Origin: an uncultured Holophagaceae bacterium
GTDB lineage: Bacteria; Acidobacteriota; Holophagae; Holophagales; Holophagaceae
Assembly (NCBI GenBank): GCA_903927605.1
Contig: CAIYNT010000138.1
Coordinates: 1 to 34,553 of the forward strand
DNA: 34,553 bases
Direction of reading: 5' to 3'
Position numbers and translations under genes: made by a program
Notes under the pieces: generated by a model
Seen by the model: only the letters and a program-made list of their open reading frames with translations
Told to the model about the DNA's origin: nothing
Databases searched by the model: none
Part shown: positions 33,383 to 34,553 of the stretch, in pieces
How the letters are laid out: each line of letters begins with the position of its first letter
Position numbering within the stretch: the stretch's first letter is position 1

Positions 33383-34194
33383 GCCAGGACCTCCAGGCTT
33401 ACCTTCGCAGCCGCTCGCACCTGGGCGAACTGCGCTGGGGGCCGGGCCTGGCCCTGAGCCTAGGCCTGCACCTGGCGCTGGGCGCTGCGTTCTTCTGGCC
33501 CCGGGGCGGACCGCCGGACAAGCCCGAGGACATCAAGGTCACCTGGGTGAACCTGCCCGCGGCCTTGGCCGGCGCGTCCGGCGGTTCCGAGGCCATGGAG
33601 GTGGGCAAGTCCGGCGAGCGCCTCCGGCGCGTGGAGGAGGTGGCTCCAGTCCGCGAGACGGCCCCCTCGGCCACGGCCACCGATCCCTTTGCCACGAAGA
33701 CCACCAAGGCCGCCGCCAAAGGCGACAACAAGGACACAGCCAGTCAGGGCACCGGCACCACCGCCGCCAAGGGCAAGACCGCCGCGCAGAATCCCCTGGC
33801 CGGGGCAGTTGGAACAGGCAATGGCGCGGCCTTCGGCGCGGGCAGCGGCATCCCTGGACTCAACCCCACCTCCGGAGTACAGGGTGGCGTGGGCCTCGTG
33901 GGCAGCGTGGATGGCGATTTCCCCTACACCTGGTACCTCCAGCAGGTGCAGTCCCGCATCACAGGGAACTGGAACCGCGTGTCGAGCACCCAAGGTCGCG
34001 TGCAGATCTACTTCCGCATCGCCAAGGACGGCAGTCTTGATCGCGTGCGCGTCGAGATCCCCAGTGGCAACGCCGCCATGGACGAGAGCGCCCGCATGGC
34101 TGTCCTTAGATCCACCCCCCTCCAGCGTCTTCCGGACGGTTACGAAGGCCAGTACCTTGGCGTGCGGTTCTGGTTCACTTATTTAGGGAATTAA
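33379..34194 (+). CDS. TonB/TolA-type energy transducer
   Basis: A 271-residue protein with the TonB plan. A cytosolic N-terminus is followed by one membrane helix ([21 protein letters not shown]). A long periplasmic linker about residues 60-165 is rich in Ala, Thr, Lys and Gly rather than the classical Pro-Lys repeats. The C-terminal domain about 175-271 has [20 protein letters not shown], the [37 protein letters not shown] core and a final aromatic strand ([10 protein letters not shown]). It passes ExbB/ExbD energy to outer-membrane receptors, or acts as TolA in envelope integrity; the linker does not decide. ATG 33379 overlaps the exbD stop (ATGA). Confidence 0.88.
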   Translation: MSQDLQAYLRSRSHLGELRWGPGLALSLGLHLALGAAFFWPRGGPPDKPEDIKVTWVNLPAALAGASGGSEAMEVGKSGERLRRVEEVAPVRETAPSATATDPFATKTTKAAAKGDNKDTASQGTGTTAAKGKTAAQNPLAGAVGTGNGAAFGAGSGIPGLNPTSGVQGGVGLVGSVDGDFPYTWYLQQVQSRITGNWNRVSSTQGRVQIYFRIAKDGSLDRVRVEIPSGNAAMDESARMAVLRSTPLQRLPDGYEGQYLGVRFWFTYLGN

Positions 34195-34219
34195 TAAATC
34201 TAATTATTTCAACACTGAC

Positions 34220-34265
34220 AAGGGTCAAAGGAGGCTTAAAATGCCACTTTTGACCCTTCTTTTTT
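34220..34265 (+). terminator. Intrinsic terminator after the tonB-like gene
   Basis: AAGGGTCAAA (34220-34229) pairs with TTTGACCCTT (34249-34258) and is followed by CTTTTTT. The 19-base loop is large and itself contains AGGAGG and an ATG. It lies 25 bases after the tonB stop. Confidence 0.85.
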
Positions 34266-34294
34266 ACGCCTTGTTTGCCTTGAAAGGCCCGTAG
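34241..34294 (+). CDS. Possible 17-residue hydrophobic peptide
   Basis: ATG 34241 follows AGGAGG by six bases and opens a 17-codon frame, MPLLTLLFYALFALKGP. Its ribosome site lies in the loop of the tonB terminator and its first codons form the 3' arm. It may be a leader peptide for the integrase region or a chance frame; no comparison was possible. Confidence 0.25.
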   Translation: MPLLTLLFYALFALKGP

Positions 34295-34358
34295 AATGGG
34301 CCTATGCTGGCCTCACTGGCAGGCAAAATCCAAGCAAAACCAACCGGCAGGGGCAAAA

Positions 34359-34553
34359 ATGGCAAAGACGGTTCTGGAAACCCAAAAGAACAGGCTTTCC
34401 CTGGCAGCCGGAAAGCCGCACACAGAGAAATTGCTGTCCGGTTCTCACTTGGTCTACAAGCGTCCAGAAGTTGGTAAGGGAAAAGAGAAGCTTCCTGGAG
34501 TCTGGACAGTCAGACTCATCAACCCAGAAACGGGAAAGCAAAAGAAGAGGACG
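34359..34553 (+). CDS. Tyrosine recombinase/integrase, N-terminal part (cut by the window end)
   Basis: ATG 34359, with AGGGG five bases upstream, opens 65 codons that run off the window. The sequence has the pattern of phage-type integrase N-termini: NRLSLAAGKPHTEKLLSGSHLVYKR, then GVWTVRLINPETGKQKKR, which matches the usual RxxLxxxGKPYWxxLxxGxHLGYR...WVARxYxPETGxYxxxx layout. The catalytic domain is outside. Codons (AAG, GAA, AAA) and composition are clearly AT-richer than in neighbouring genes. This suggests the left edge of an integrated element inserted behind the tonB operon. Confidence 0.7.
   Translation, partial: MAKTVLETQKNRLSLAAGKPHTEKLLSGSHLVYKRPEVGKGKEKLPGVWTVRLINPETGKQKKRT

Overview
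The window is GC-rich, densely coded chromosomal DNA from a free-living heterotrophic bacterium. It has no plasmid, phage-structural or CRISPR genes. The gene mix suggests an Acidobacteriota lineage such as Holophagae/Geothrix-like bacteria: a DapF homologue with serines at both catalytic cysteine positions, tandem OPT transporters beside secreted M13/C69/M1 peptidases, two sedolisins, a fused 2-oxoacid dehydrogenase E1, and GTG/TTG starts. This assignment is an inference from recall; no search was run.

Layout. 2-3662: end of thiC, a DJ-1/PfpI protein, a DapF-like epimerase, then a SAM-I riboswitch with its own terminator controlling metB. 3713-6367 (minus strand): a secreted beta-propeller fused to an FKBP isomerase, a 42-residue membrane ORF, and a YeiH-type transporter. 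6484-6712: tRNA-Pro(CGG) whose 3' half and trailer form one arm of a 43-bp inverted repeat, followed by tRNA-like debris. 6889-8699: cutA, glpX and a hotdog thioesterase-like gene. 8744-18707: a peptide-use block made of the 3' scar of a lost M13 peptidase, an intact M13 peptidase, a C69 dipeptidase, an M1 (LTA4H-like) aminopeptidase and two overlapping OPT transporters. 18879-19628: a TauE/SafE permease. 19728-22788 (minus strand): a tight three-gene operon (PP-loop ATPase, SDR-DUF2867 protein, inositol-phosphatase-like protein with an insertion).

22859-26824: an Nfu iron-sulfur carrier followed by a duplicated scar of its own 3' end, a GAF protein with a degenerate GGDEF domain, and a fused E1 alpha/beta 2-oxoacid dehydrogenase. 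26841-26920: an inverted array of 9-nt repeats. 26953-28132: an MBL-fold hydrolase, and convergent to it an unknown 111-residue protein with an operator-like promoter. 28367-32668: two S53 (sedolisin) peptidases on the minus strand around a frameshifted EamA transporter. 32954-34194: exbD and tonB, without exbB. 34359 to the end: the first 65 codons of a tyrosine-recombinase-like integrase in AT-richer DNA, probably the edge of an integrated element.

Functionally, the centre and right read as protein and peptide scavenging: sedolisins and M13 outside the cytoplasm, OPT uptake, C69 and M1 trimming, and oxidation of the resulting 2-oxoacids by the fused E1. Traces of paralogue gain and loss recur (the M13 scar, the nfu scar, tandem OPTs, paired S53 genes).

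The observations most worth following are the Ser/Ser DapF homologue, the tRNA-Pro inverted repeat, the propeller-FKBP fusion with an internal start, the split start of the YeiH gene, the two 3'-end gene scars and the operator-controlled unknown gene. No complete new defence or mobile system is visible.
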